Of a stretch of 10,202 nt of DNA, positions 1 through 5,769 are shown piece by piece; position 1 is the first letter of the stretch; each line of letters begins with the position of its first letter. The notes beneath the pieces are model-generated. The model searched no databases. It was not told the DNA's origin and worked only from the letters and a program-made list of their open reading frames with translations. Origin of the DNA: DATJSJ01 sp035504175. GTDB taxonomy: Bacteria; Pseudomonadota; Alphaproteobacteria; Acetobacterales; Acetobacteraceae. The stretch lies in NCBI GenBank assembly GCA_035504175.1, contig DATJSJ010000271.1:1-10202 (forward strand), read 5' to 3'. A program made the translations under genes and the position numbers.

Positions 1-509
1 GCATAGATCCGAATGCCATTGGCGGCGCCAAGCGCCGCCGCGAGCAGGCTGCCGTCCGGTGAGAAGGCGAGATGGAGCACGACGTTGGGCAAGCCGCCGA
101 TGCGATGGACCAGTTTGCCGCTCGCGCGATCGAACAGGTAGATCTGCTGCGGCTGGCCGGACGGAGCGGTGAACCCGCCGGCGGCGACCAAAGAGCCGTC
201 CGGGCTCATCGCGACCGCATACACCATGCCCACACTTCCAGGCCCCGCCGGCAGGCGGATGGTGCGCACCGGGGCGCCGTCGCTCGGCGACCAGATCCGC
301 ACGGTCTTGTCGTCCGAGCCGGTGACCGCCCAGCGTCCGGCGGCGTCGGCGGACGCCCGATTGATCATCGCCGTGTGCATGCCCGGGTCGATCACCAGCG
401 TCGGCCGGTCGTAGAGCCCGGCGGGCGTGGCGGGGTCCGCCGCGCGTGCCCGGGCGCCGGGCAGCGCCAGGATCAGGAGGAGGACGAGACCGAGGCGAAG
501 GATGGCCAT
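1..509 (-). CDS. Secreted WD40-repeat protein, N-terminal part (probably of a caspase-like C14 peptidase)
   Basis: The reading frame starts at an ATG at 509 and stays open to the left edge, so about 169 residues of the N-terminus are visible and the C-terminus is missing. Residues 1-24 form a hydrophobic signal peptide ending in ARA-RAA, so the protein is probably exported. The rest reads as WD40 beta-propeller blades: a TGSDDKTVRIW blade end (about residues 63-73) and two AxSPDGSLxAA segments (about 101-111 and 148-158). The DPGMHTA segment followed by such blades resembles, from memory, the propeller half of bacterial proteins that pair WD40 repeats with a caspase-like (C14/metacaspase) domain. 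That domain would lie outside the window, so this part is inference. The start is supported by GGAGG at 517-521, seven bases upstream. The preceding gene ends 37 bases inside this one, which suggests translational coupling. Confidence 0.8.
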   Translation of the reverse strand, partial: MAILRLGLVLLLILALPGARARAADPATPAGLYDRPTLVIDPGMHTAMINRASADAAGRWAVTGSDDKTVRIWSPSDGAPVRTIRLPAGPGSVGMVYAVAMSPDGSLVAAGGFTAPSGQPQQIYLFDRASGKLVHRIGGLPNVVLHLAFSPDGSLLAAALGAANGIRIY

Positions 510-1012
510 GACGTTGCCTCCAGCTCCGTCGCAATCGTCTTGCGCGCGGCCGCATTGTCATCCCGGATGCGCAGGTAGATCGCCTGCACCGCCTGGATCA
601 GCGGGCCGACGGCGCCGCTGACGATCTCGTCGATCACGCCCTTGCTGCCGCTGTCGGCCGGGATCAGCGGCGACACACTGCCGCAGAAAGCGGCCCGCTT
701 GGCGAAGCCGCGACGCAGCCGCGCCTCGAGATCGGGCAGGCTCGACGGCGGCTCCGCGCGCGCCAGCGCCACGTCCAGCCCGGCGATGATGCCGTCATAC
801 TCGGCCTTGGCGTCGGCATAGACGAGCGAGCCGCGATCGATCGCAGCCGCACTGCCGTATTTCTTCAAGAGCCGCACGCAGGCGATCGCCTGGGTGCGCT
901 CCGCCGCCATCCGTGCCACCGCCTCCTGCCAGCCGATATCGCCGGCGCGAACCGGCGGCGCGAGCAGCAGCCCGGCAAGCAGCGGCAGGCACCAGCGCAG
1001 CTTGATCCGCAT
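473..1012 (-). CDS. Small secreted protein of unknown function
   Basis: This 179-residue frame begins at the ATG at 1012. The frame is open further upstream to 1270, but the extension reads as arginine-rich noise and overlaps the hydrolase gene. The chosen start gives a textbook signal peptide (positive MRIKLR, hydrophobic core 8-18, likely cleavage after VRA at residue 23). The mature part is mostly helical with two cysteines (Cys45, Cys110) that could form a disulfide in the periplasm. I recognise no catalytic motif. The 3' end overlaps the WD40 gene start by 37 bases, so the two are likely co-transcribed and possibly work together outside the cytoplasm. No strong ribosome binding site is visible. 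Function unknown. Confidence 0.65.
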   Translation of the reverse strand: MRIKLRWCLPLLAGLLLAPPVRAGDIGWQEAVARMAAERTQAIACVRLLKKYGSAAAIDRGSLVYADAKAEYDGIIAGLDVALARAEPPSSLPDLEARLRRGFAKRAAFCGSVSPLIPADSGSKGVIDEIVSGAVGPLIQAVQAIYLRIRDDNAAARKTIATELEATSWPSFASVSSSS

Positions 1013-1065
1013 CACGGCAATTCCGATCGTTTCTTGGCGCGCACGCGGTGTCGCGGTCGTCCAGA

Positions 1066-1080
1066 ACGATGCAACATCGT
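1066..1080. repeat. Short dyad upstream of the secreted-protein gene
   Basis: ACGATG and CATCGT form a 6-bp inverted repeat with a 3-base centre, about 55-70 bases upstream of the minus-strand start at 1012. The position would suit a regulator binding site. A dyad this short can arise by chance, so this is only a candidate operator. Nothing else stands out in the 134-base gap between the hydrolase and this gene. Confidence 0.25.
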
Positions 1081-1146
1081 ATCGCATTCGCGGTGGATGC
1101 GCCAGATTTTTGCGCGGGCGGCGGGCGCCGTCACCCAGAGGCGGGT

Positions 1147-2205
1147 CTACGGACCGCCGAGCGCCGCGTCGAACAGGGCGAGCGCATCGTGAATGGCGGC
1201 GGCGTGCGTGCCGGCGCGCGGGACGCGGGTGCGGCAACGGGCGAACGCCGCGTCGCCCGCCGGCGTGCACTCCGCGAGGAAGTCGTAATGCCCGACGCCC
1301 GGCAGGATCCTGAGCCGCGCGCCCGGGATCGCAGCCGCGGCGACCTCGCCGTTGGTCGCCGGCGGCGCGACGCGATCGGCGTCGCCGAGAATGATGCCGA
1401 CGGGCAGGTGCAGGCGATGCAGGCTCGCCGGATCCAGGCTCTGGATCAGCGAGGGCGCCATGACATAGACCGCCGAGACGCCCGGGATGGCGCGATCGTC
1501 GCCGGCATGCGCCACCGCCTGCGCAATCGCGGGCTGGGCGACGAACCGGTCGACCTCCGCCTGCGTGACCGCGAACTCCTTCTGCGGCGCGCAGACGCCG
1601 TCGTCGGGATGGGCGGCGCAGAAGGCCAGGAAGCGCTTCAGGTCGACGCGCGCCCCGGAAGCGGTGAGGCTGGTGAACCCGCCCGCGGAGAAGCCGGCGA
1701 CGCCGAGCCGGTGCGGGTCGAGATGCGGCGCGATCACCGGGTTCGCTTCGACGGCCGCGAGGGCGGCGGCCAGGTCTTTCGGCCGTTCCCAGAACATGAC
1801 GGCGCCGCCCACCGTCATCGGATCGATCGCGTTGTTGCCCGGATGATCAACGGCGATCACGACGTAGCCGTGCCGCGCCAGCGCCGTGCCGAACCAGGCC
1901 ATGATCCGGGCCGTGCCGCCGAAGCCGTGCGACAGCAGGATCACCGCGCGGCGACGCGCATCGGCGAAGGCGGCATCGGGCGCCGCCAGCGCCGCGCGGA
2001 AGAACGGCCCGATGGTGAGGGGCCGCTCGACCGCATCCGACGCCGCTTGATACCAGACGGTGACGCGCACCGTGTCGCGGTGCGCGGAATCGCGCAGCGT
2101 CGCGGCAGATTCGTACGCGACGAGATGGCGCTCGCCCACCGCGGCGGCGGCGGCCGGATGCGCGAACAACGCCAGGAGCAGGAGGGCGAGAAAGGGACGT
2201 CGCAT
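1147..2205 (-). CDS. Secreted alpha/beta hydrolase (PAF-acetylhydrolase / dienelactone-hydrolase-like)
   Basis: A 352-residue protein starting at the ATG at 2205. The open frame extends to 2319, but only this start begins with a signal peptide (MRRPF, then a leucine-rich core, then AHPAAAAA), so export to the periplasm is likely. The catalytic set of the alpha/beta-hydrolase fold is visible: LLSHGFGG (residues 91-97, oxyanion-hole region), nucleophile elbow GFSAGG with Ser173, acid in ILGDADR (Asp275 or Asp277) and His306 in GVGHYDFL. Spacing and the HGFGG/GFSAGG pair resemble platelet-activating-factor acetylhydrolase-like and dienelactone-hydrolase-like esterases. The natural substrate cannot be told from sequence. 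It reads in the same direction as the two downstream secreted proteins, with a 134-base gap. No clear Shine-Dalgarno is seen. It marks the last clearly chromosomal gene before the phage genes. Confidence 0.85.
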   Translation of the reverse strand: MRRPFLALLLLALFAHPAAAAAVGERHLVAYESAATLRDSAHRDTVRVTVWYQAASDAVERPLTIGPFFRAALAAPDAAFADARRRAVILLSHGFGGTARIMAWFGTALARHGYVVIAVDHPGNNAIDPMTVGGAVMFWERPKDLAAALAAVEANPVIAPHLDPHRLGVAGFSAGGFTSLTASGARVDLKRFLAFCAAHPDDGVCAPQKEFAVTQAEVDRFVAQPAIAQAVAHAGDDRAIPGVSAVYVMAPSLIQSLDPASLHRLHLPVGIILGDADRVAPPATNGEVAAAAIPGARLRILPGVGHYDFLAECTPAGDAAFARCRTRVPRAGTHAAAIHDALALFDAALGGP

Positions 2206-2235
2206 GCGGCGGGGAGGATGCGCGCGCCAGGGCGG

Positions 2236-2290
2236 GGAAGGAAGCGCTTCTTTTTCTGTAGAAAAAGAAGCAAAAAGACTTTTATTCGTT
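2236..2290 (+). repeat. Palindromic intergenic repeat, copy A
   Basis: This copy contains GGAAGGAAG, then a 10-bp perfect inverted repeat (CTTCTTTTTC at 2247-2256, TGTA loop, matching arm at 2261-2270), then CAAAAAGACTTTTATT. The pyrimidine/purine hairpin is very AT-rich for this GC-rich DNA. It lies just upstream of the minus-strand hydrolase start, so it would fall in that gene's leader or promoter region. A second copy lies in inverted orientation about 35 bases away. Confidence 0.7.
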
Positions 2291-2324
2291 AAGGGCGCGT
2301 GGGGGTGCGCTCCGTACAACCTGA

Positions 2325-2378
2325 AGTAATAGAAGTTTTTCGGGTTCTTTTTTACAAAAAAGAACCTCTTCCTTCCTT
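2325..2378 (-). repeat. Palindromic intergenic repeat, copy B (inverted)
   Basis: Read on the minus strand, this stretch runs GGAAGGAAG, a 10-bp inverted repeat (GTTCTTTTTT at 2344-2353 and its partner at 2356-2365), then CCGAAAAACTTCTATT. It matches copy A block by block, so the two are inverted copies of one element around an approximately 35-base centre. This layout recalls paired REP-type units. The arms differ in sequence (CTTC versus GTTC ends) yet each stays self-complementary, so the hairpin rather than the exact sequence appears conserved. Confidence 0.7.
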
Positions 2379-2402
2379 ACGGCCGCACCCACCCCTAGGA
2401 TC

Positions 2403-2464
2403 AAATTCCCTTGCCCAAACACCCCGCTACGCCGTAAGACGCGGTCCACGATGGCGGCTCGCGC
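2403..2464 (+). promoter_or_regulatory. Duplicated control element, copy 1 (upstream of terminase genes)
   Basis: The stretch AAATT, CCTTGCCCAAA, CCCCG, a variable block, then GTCCA and GATGGCGG with TCGCGC is repeated at 5707-5769 ahead of the portal gene. Between 2409-2464 and 5714-5769, 40 of 56 positions match without gaps. TTGCCC (2411-2416), preceded by AAATT, could be a -35 box with an UP-like stretch. The region 17-18 bases further (TAAGAC, 2435-2440) is a poor -10, so a standard sigma-70 promoter is not proven. It could be recognised by a phage or alternative transcription factor. Confidence 0.6.
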
Positions 2465-2525
2465 AGGTGGGCCGCCTTTTTTCATGCGCGCGTCTCGCGC
2501 CTTCCCGACGGTCCCCGATCCATGA
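2451..2525 (+). CDS. Possible 24-codon leader ORF ahead of the terminase genes
   Basis: An ATG at 2451, inside the conserved GATGGCGG block, opens a 24-codon frame beginning MAARAGG. Its TGA (2523-2525) overlaps the ATG of the next gene (2522-2524) in the ATGA arrangement typical of translational coupling. The second copy of the control element also runs into a mini-ORF of nearly the same length beginning MAVRAEG. Against translation: no clear Shine-Dalgarno, and the conserved bases may serve DNA binding instead. Confidence 0.3.
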   Translation: MAARAGGPPFFMRASRAFPTVPDP

Positions 2526-2743
2526 ACCCGACGCCGCCGACCCCGCTGGCCGTGATGCTCGCTGTGATGCAGCGCAAGTGGCAGGAAGGCGATTACGACG
2601 CCGCCGCGACGCTGGCGCGTGCCGCCGCTCCCTATCTGCACGCGCGGCGCGCCAGCGCCCGCGATGCCGCGCCCGAACCGCAGCATTGGTCGGACGCGCA
2701 GTTGCAGCTCCTGCTCGGCGATGATGACGGGGAGGCGGGCTGA
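2522..2743 (+). CDS. Putative terminase small-subunit-like phage protein
   Basis: A 73-residue acidic protein placed directly before TerL. The segment TPLAVMLAVM (residues 7-16) followed by an Ala-rich helix and AAAPYLHARR (34-43) resembles, from memory, the C-terminal half of small-terminase-like or DUF5681-like proteins of alphaproteobacterial phages, which end in an AAPYxHxR signature. It lacks the usual N-terminal helix-turn-helix, so it may be a shortened version or only a TerL partner. In the family, TerS recognises the viral DNA and passes it to TerL. The ATG overlaps the stop of the 24-codon leader frame, and a 13-base gap separates it from the TerL start. No strong ribosome binding site is visible, so coupling from the leader is possible. 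Confidence 0.6.
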   Translation: MNPTPPTPLAVMLAVMQRKWQEGDYDAAATLARAAAPYLHARRASARDAAPEPQHWSDAQLQLLLGDDDGEAG

Positions 2744-2756
2744 GTCAGGCCCGCCG

Positions 2757-4154
2757 ATGCGCGAGGCGGCGCAGGCGGAGCTGCTGCTCCGCCGCGCGGT
2801 GCGCGCATCGCTTGCCGCCTGGGCAAGGCTTGCCTTGCCGTCCGGCCAGGTGCCGGCGGCGCATCATCTGGCGCTGATCGCGGCGCTGGAAGGCGTCGCG
2901 AGCGGCGCGACGCCACGGCTGCTGGTGCACATGCCGCCGGGCTCGGCCAAGTCGACCTACGCCTCGATCCTGTTCCCGGCCTGGTGGTTCGCGCAGCGGC
3001 CGCAGAGCGCGGTGATCGCCGCCTGCCACACGCTGGGCCTGGCCGAGCATTTCGGCCGGCAGCTCCGAGCGCTGATCGCCGAGCATGCGACAAGGCTGGG
3101 CTATGCGTTGCAGCCGGATGACCGGGCGGCGCGGCGGTTCGCGACCTCGACCGGCGGGCGGTATTTCGCGACCGGCGTGCGCGGGCCGGTGGTCGGGCGG
3201 CGCGCCGATCTGATCCTGATCGACGATCCGATCCGCAGCCAGGCCGAGGCCGACAGCCGCGCCCGGCGCGACGAATTGTGGGACTGGTACCGCTCCGACC
3301 TGCTGACGCGGCTGAAGCCGGGCGGGCGGGTGGTGCTGGTGATGACGCGCTGGCACCCGGACGATCTCGGCGGGCGGCTGGCCGATGCCGGCGGCGATCC
3401 GCCCTGGCAGGTGCTGCGGCTGCCCGCTGTTGCCGAGGAGGGCGACCCGCTCGGCCGCGTGCCCGGGGCGCCGCTCTGGCCGGAATGGGAGGACGGGGTG
3501 GCGCTGGCGGCGAAGCGCGCGGCGGTGGGTGAACGCGCCTGGGCGGCGCTGTATCAGCAGCGGCCGCGGCTCCGGCGCGGCGGCATGTTCGCGACCGCGC
3601 GGATTGCGGTCCTGGATGTGGCGCCGCCGGTGGTTCAGGTGGTGCGCGGCTGGGACCTGGCGGCGACGGCCGCGACCTCCGGCGATCCGGACTGGACGGC
3701 CGGGGTGAAGCTCGGCCGCACCGCGGATGGCACGTGGGTCGTCCTGGACGTGGCGCGGATGCGCGGCGGGCCGGGCGAGGTCGAGCGGGCGCTCGCCAGC
3801 CATGCGGCCGCCGACGGGGTTCCGGTGCTGGTCGGGCTGCCGCAGGATCCGGGGCAGGCGGGACGGGCGCAGCTTTCCTATCTGACGCGGCAGCTCGCGG
3901 GCTTCCGGGTCAAGGGCAGTCCGGAAACCGGATCGAAGGAAACCCGCGCCATGCCGGTCGCGAGCCAGGTCGAGGCGGGCAACGTCTCCGTGGTGCGGGG
4001 CGCCTGGAACCAGGCGTTTCTCGAGGAACTGGAGGCGTTTCCGCTGGGCGCCAAGGACGACCAGGTCGATGCGCTGGCACGCGCCTTCATGCTGCTGACC
4101 GAGGGCGCCGTGGCGCCGGCGCGGCGGGTGGCGGTGCCGGTGCTGGCCCGCTGA
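2757..4154 (+). CDS. terL: Phage terminase large subunit (TerL)
   Basis: A 465-residue packaging motor protein that pumps DNA into the empty head and cuts it. The ATPase half has a Walker A-type loop MPPGSAKST (residues 59-67), a Walker B LILIDDP (152-158) and a coupling motif VMTRWHPDD (195-203). The C-terminal RNase H-like nuclease half has the expected acidic residues: Asp300 in RGWDLAAT, Asp364 in LPQDPGQAG and Asp434/435/438 in KDDQVDAL. All key residues are present, so the protein looks functional. The frame is open back to 2619, but the first part overlaps the small gene and reads as noise. The ATG at 2757 (MREAAQ) is preferred, with ATGs at 2721 and 2724 as alternatives; ribosome-binding signals are weak for all of them. 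Downstream it is separated from the portal gene by about 1.8 kb of unrelated genes, whereas these normally adjoin. Confidence 0.93.
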   Translation: MREAAQAELLLRRAVRASLAAWARLALPSGQVPAAHHLALIAALEGVASGATPRLLVHMPPGSAKSTYASILFPAWWFAQRPQSAVIAACHTLGLAEHFGRQLRALIAEHATRLGYALQPDDRAARRFATSTGGRYFATGVRGPVVGRRADLILIDDPIRSQAEADSRARRDELWDWYRSDLLTRLKPGGRVVLVMTRWHPDDLGGRLADAGGDPPWQVLRLPAVAEEGDPLGRVPGAPLWPEWEDGVALAAKRAAVGERAWAALYQQRPRLRRGGMFATARIAVLDVAPPVVQVVRGWDLAATAATSGDPDWTAGVKLGRTADGTWVVLDVARMRGGPGEVERALASHAAADGVPVLVGLPQDPGQAGRAQLSYLTRQLAGFRVKGSPETGSKETRAMPVASQVEAGNVSVVRGAWNQAFLEELEAFPLGAKDDQVDALARAFMLLTEGAVAPARRVAVPVLAR

Positions 4155-4291
4155 AGCGTGAAAGGTGGGCCGGGATCGCGCGGCGCCACGCCCGTGCGTG
4201 ACTATGCGTGGTACGCGGGGGACAGTCGATCAGAACCAGTCGTAGGACGCTTGCAAACGCTCAATTCCGCGCCAAACTCCGCATCGAGGGC

Positions 4292-4319
4292 TTGCTGCAC
4301 CGCACCATTGGTGTATATT
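4292..4319 (+). promoter_or_regulatory. Probable sigma-70 promoter of the DUF1127 gene
   Basis: TTGCTG (4292-4297) and TATATT (4314-4319) are separated by 16 bases and lie about 30 bases before the DUF1127 start. The AT-rich -10 stands out in this GC-rich DNA. It implies that the gene is transcribed independently of the terminase genes. The remaining 4155-4291 shows no gene or clear structure. Confidence 0.55.
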
Positions 4320-4349
4320 CGCGCCCAGGTTGATAAGAGGAGTCGTGCG

Positions 4350-4568
4350 ATGGCTACTTTGTATGAGTTTGTCGGTGCCCGGCCGGTCGGGCGTCCGCAG
4401 GGGTTCATCGCTCAGCTCGGCGCAGTGGTTCGCCAGCATCGGGCGGATGTCCGGGAGCGGCGGCGGATCGAGCGGGAGTTGAGCACCTACACCGATCGCG
4501 AGCTGGGTGATCTCGGCATTTCGCGGGAGGACATTCCGGCGATTGCGCGGGGCACGTTCCGGCGCTGA
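4350..4568 (+). CDS. DUF1127 family small arginine-rich protein
   Basis: A 72-residue basic protein. The C-terminal half (RRRIERELSTYTDRELGDLGISREDIPAIARG, residues 37-68 approximately) carries the DUF1127 hallmark: an arginine-rich helix, then a leucine- and aspartate-rich L-x-D-L-G-I-S/R-x-x-I turn. These short proteins are common in alphaproteobacteria, often in several copies. Some have been linked to RNA or phosphate and carbon metabolism, but a general function is not established. The start is fixed by AGAGGAG at 4336-4342, seven bases upstream, and by a promoter at 4292-4319. It is followed by a long GC-rich hairpin. A DUF1127 gene is not a normal head-module component; with its own signals it looks like cargo or a host gene between TerL and portal. 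Confidence 0.85.
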   Translation: MATLYEFVGARPVGRPQGFIAQLGAVVRQHRADVRERRRIERELSTYTDRELGDLGISREDIPAIARGTFRR

Positions 4569-4575
4569 CGGTGCG

Positions 4576-4607
4576 ACCGGCCCGGGGGCGCGAGCCCGCG
4601 GGCCGGT
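4576..4607 (+). terminator. GC-rich hairpin after the DUF1127 gene
   Basis: ACCGGCCCG (4576-4584) pairs with CGGGCCGGT (4599-4607); after one G-G mismatch an inner GGGC/GCCC stem closes on a GCGA tetraloop. It begins 8 bases after the stop codon. There is no following T-run, so it may act as an mRNA 3'-end stabiliser or a weak or Rho-assisted terminator. Confidence 0.5.
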
Positions 4608-4629
4608 GCCGCCGCCCGGTGTGACCGCG

Positions 4630-4659
4630 TTGACTTCCGGGCAACCGCGCCGGCACTAT
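4630..4659 (+). promoter_or_regulatory. Strong promoter ahead of the 19-codon ORF
   Basis: TTGACT (4630-4635) and CACTAT (4654-4659) are 18 bases apart, followed by AT-rich CTTATTGG. This is the closest match to a housekeeping alphaproteobacterial promoter in the window and lies just upstream of an ideal ribosome binding site. Confidence 0.55.
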
Positions 4660-4683
4660 CTTATTGGTTCAGGAGGCGCTGCC

Positions 4684-4743
4684 ATGACCCGTTCGTTGCC
4701 CCGCATCCCGGTGCTGGACATCACCGACCCGACCAAGGGCTGA
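4684..4743 (+). CDS. 19-residue micropeptide ORF of unknown function
   Basis: The frame encodes MTRSLPRIPVLDITDPTKG and a TGA stop. The expression signals are excellent: AGGAGG at 4671-4676, seven bases before the ATG, and a promoter-like pair at 4630-4659. No known family is recognised. Its IPVLDI segment resembles the N-terminus of isopenicillin-N-synthase-like 2-oxoglutarate oxygenases, so it may be the stub of a gene whose remainder was lost when the neighbouring minus-strand gene arrived. Alternatively it is a true small peptide. No in-frame continuation is seen past the stop. It converges on the DUF4760-like gene, whose stop lies 8 bases away. Confidence 0.45.
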   Translation: MTRSLPRIPVLDITDPTKG

Positions 4744-4744
4744 C

Positions 4745-4759
4745 CCGCCGCTCAGGCGG
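4745..4759. terminator. Small hairpin between convergent genes
   Basis: CCGCC (4745-4749) pairs with GGCGG (4755-4759). The minus-strand stop codon (4752-4754) lies in the loop, and the plus-strand stop is just to the left. It could act for both convergent transcripts, but the stem is short and lacks a T-run. Confidence 0.25.
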
Positions 4760-5522
4760 CGGTCTCGGGGAACTGGAAGGGTTCGAACCGGGCGACGTCG
4801 TGTTCCAGCCATAGCGCGTTGGCGAACACGGCGCGGTGGTGGTCGTAGAGGCCGCGGTCGCGGATTTCCTCGCGCACAGCCAGCATATAGGGTTTCAGCC
4901 GCTTCATCATCAGCGTGATGTTGCCGGCGAAGAACTCGTAGATGTCGTGCTTCACCCCGTAGTTCTGGCGGCACAGGACGCCTGCGTATTCGAGCAGTTC
5001 GATCACGGCCGTATGGTCGCGCAGCGCCTGTTCGTTGGTCTGCCGGAAGTGCAGCAGCACCCGCTTGATGTAGTCCGGCGCGCCGTCGATGTCCTGCATT
5101 GCCGGATCGGCGCGGTGTTTGTCGTAGAACTCCGCGAGGCCGCCGATCAGGCGGCGGGAGCGGACCATTTCGTCCTTCTGCCAGAGTTCGAGCAGTTCCG
5201 AGTAGATCGTGGCCGAGCGCGCCTGCACGGCGCCGGCGTTCTGGTGGATCAGCAGGGATGATTGCTCGCGCGCGAGGCGCAGCGCCAGCAGCGTGACCAG
5301 CGGCATCGCGCAGGTTGCGATGAAGCCCATCAGTTCGAAGAAGTTGCGGATCGGCGCGCGGCTGCCGATCACGCCGGCGAGGAAGCCGGTGCCGGCCATC
5401 TCGCGGCTGTCGGCGACCATGGCGAGGGTGAAATCGAAGACGGAGAGGACGAGTGCGATCCCGAGGATGGTGATCAGCACGTTCTCGCGGTGCAGCAGTT
5501 CGAGCAGCTTGTCGCGCCTCAT
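4752..5522 (-). CDS. Two-TM membrane protein, DUF4760-like
   Basis: A 256-residue protein starting at the ATG at 5522, ten bases after GGGAGGG (5532-5538). Two hydrophobic segments are clear, at residues about 15-37 and 61-84, placing the rest (85-256) on one side of the inner membrane. The soluble part is helical, with a YSELLELWQKDEMVRSRRLI segment (107-126) and a FYDKHRADP turn (132-140). This layout, two N-terminal TM helices followed by a helical bundle rich in W, R and E, resembles DUF4760-type proteins, for which I know no established function. It runs against the phage genes. A membrane protein carried in reverse within a head module would fit a lysogenic-conversion or superinfection-exclusion role, but that is inference. 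Confidence 0.7.
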   Translation of the reverse strand: MRRDKLLELLHRENVLITILGIALVLSVFDFTLAMVADSREMAGTGFLAGVIGSRAPIRNFFELMGFIATCAMPLVTLLALRLAREQSSLLIHQNAGAVQARSATIYSELLELWQKDEMVRSRRLIGGLAEFYDKHRADPAMQDIDGAPDYIKRVLLHFRQTNEQALRDHTAVIELLEYAGVLCRQNYGVKHDIYEFFAGNITLMMKRLKPYMLAVREEIRDRGLYDHHRAVFANALWLEHDVARFEPFQFPETAA

Positions 5523-5656
5523 CGGTCATTGCCCTCCCGGTTGCGGCGGTGCCGGCATGGTGGGGCGCGTGGGGAAGGCGCGCCATCCCGGGCCTCGGTC
5601 GTTTGGGGCTTGCACAGTTGGTCGCTGCTGGAGCAGAATGATCGGGTGAGAAATCG

Positions 5657-5690
5657 GGCCGGGGCGCGGGGGCGCCCTGGCCTATTTTTC
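5657..5690 (+). terminator. Strong intrinsic terminator before the portal operon
   Basis: GGCCGGGGCGC (5657-5667) pairs over 11 positions, one of them G-U in RNA, with GCGCCCTGGCC (5672-5682) around a GGGG loop. TATTTTTC (5683-5690) follows. This is the classic hairpin plus U-tract. It reads on the plus strand, where no gene lies directly upstream, so it may stop read-through from the terminase, DUF1127 and micropeptide region. It ends 17 bases before the second control element. Confidence 0.75.
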
Positions 5691-5706
5691 TGTCCGGGCG
5701 CTGGGA

Positions 5707-5769
5707 AAATTATCCTTGCCCAAATGCCCCGGAATGGCCCAGACTCCTGTCCATGATGGCGGTTCGCGC
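5707..5769 (+). promoter_or_regulatory. Duplicated control element, copy 2 (upstream of portal operon)
   Basis: This has the same blocks in the same order as at 2403-2464: AAATT (5707-5711), CCTTGCCCAAA (5714-5724), CCCCG, then GTCCA and GATGGCGG with TCGCGC ending at 5769. The distance from TTGCCC to the ATG in GATGG is 40 bases in both. The -10 candidate CAGACT (5740-5745) is again poor. Placed after a strong terminator and before the portal operon, it probably starts a new transcript. Confidence 0.6.

Noticed and set aside
1048..2292. 414-codon plus-strand frame opposite the hydrolase
   Set aside because: Composition is Arg/Asp/Gly noise, while the minus strand encodes a signal peptide and full catalytic triad.
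2236..2378. CRISPR or insertion-sequence ends
   Set aside because: There are only two inverted copies with no regular spacers, no transposase between them and no target-site duplication.
2411..2440. Standard sigma-70 promoter in the duplicated element
   Set aside because: TTGCCC is acceptable as a -35, but neither copy has a convincing -10 at 16-18 bases, so I list it only as a control element of unknown type.
2745..3803. 352-codon minus-strand frame opposite TerL
   Set aside because: It mirrors the codon structure of TerL, is composed of Arg/Pro/Gly/His runs and has no ribosome binding site. TerL has complete motifs on the other strand.
4669..5586. 305-codon minus-strand frame overlapping the DUF4760-like gene
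   Set aside because: It is a different frame of the same strand with Arg/Pro-rich translation and no TM segments. The 256-residue frame has two clear TM helices and a purine-rich ribosome binding site.
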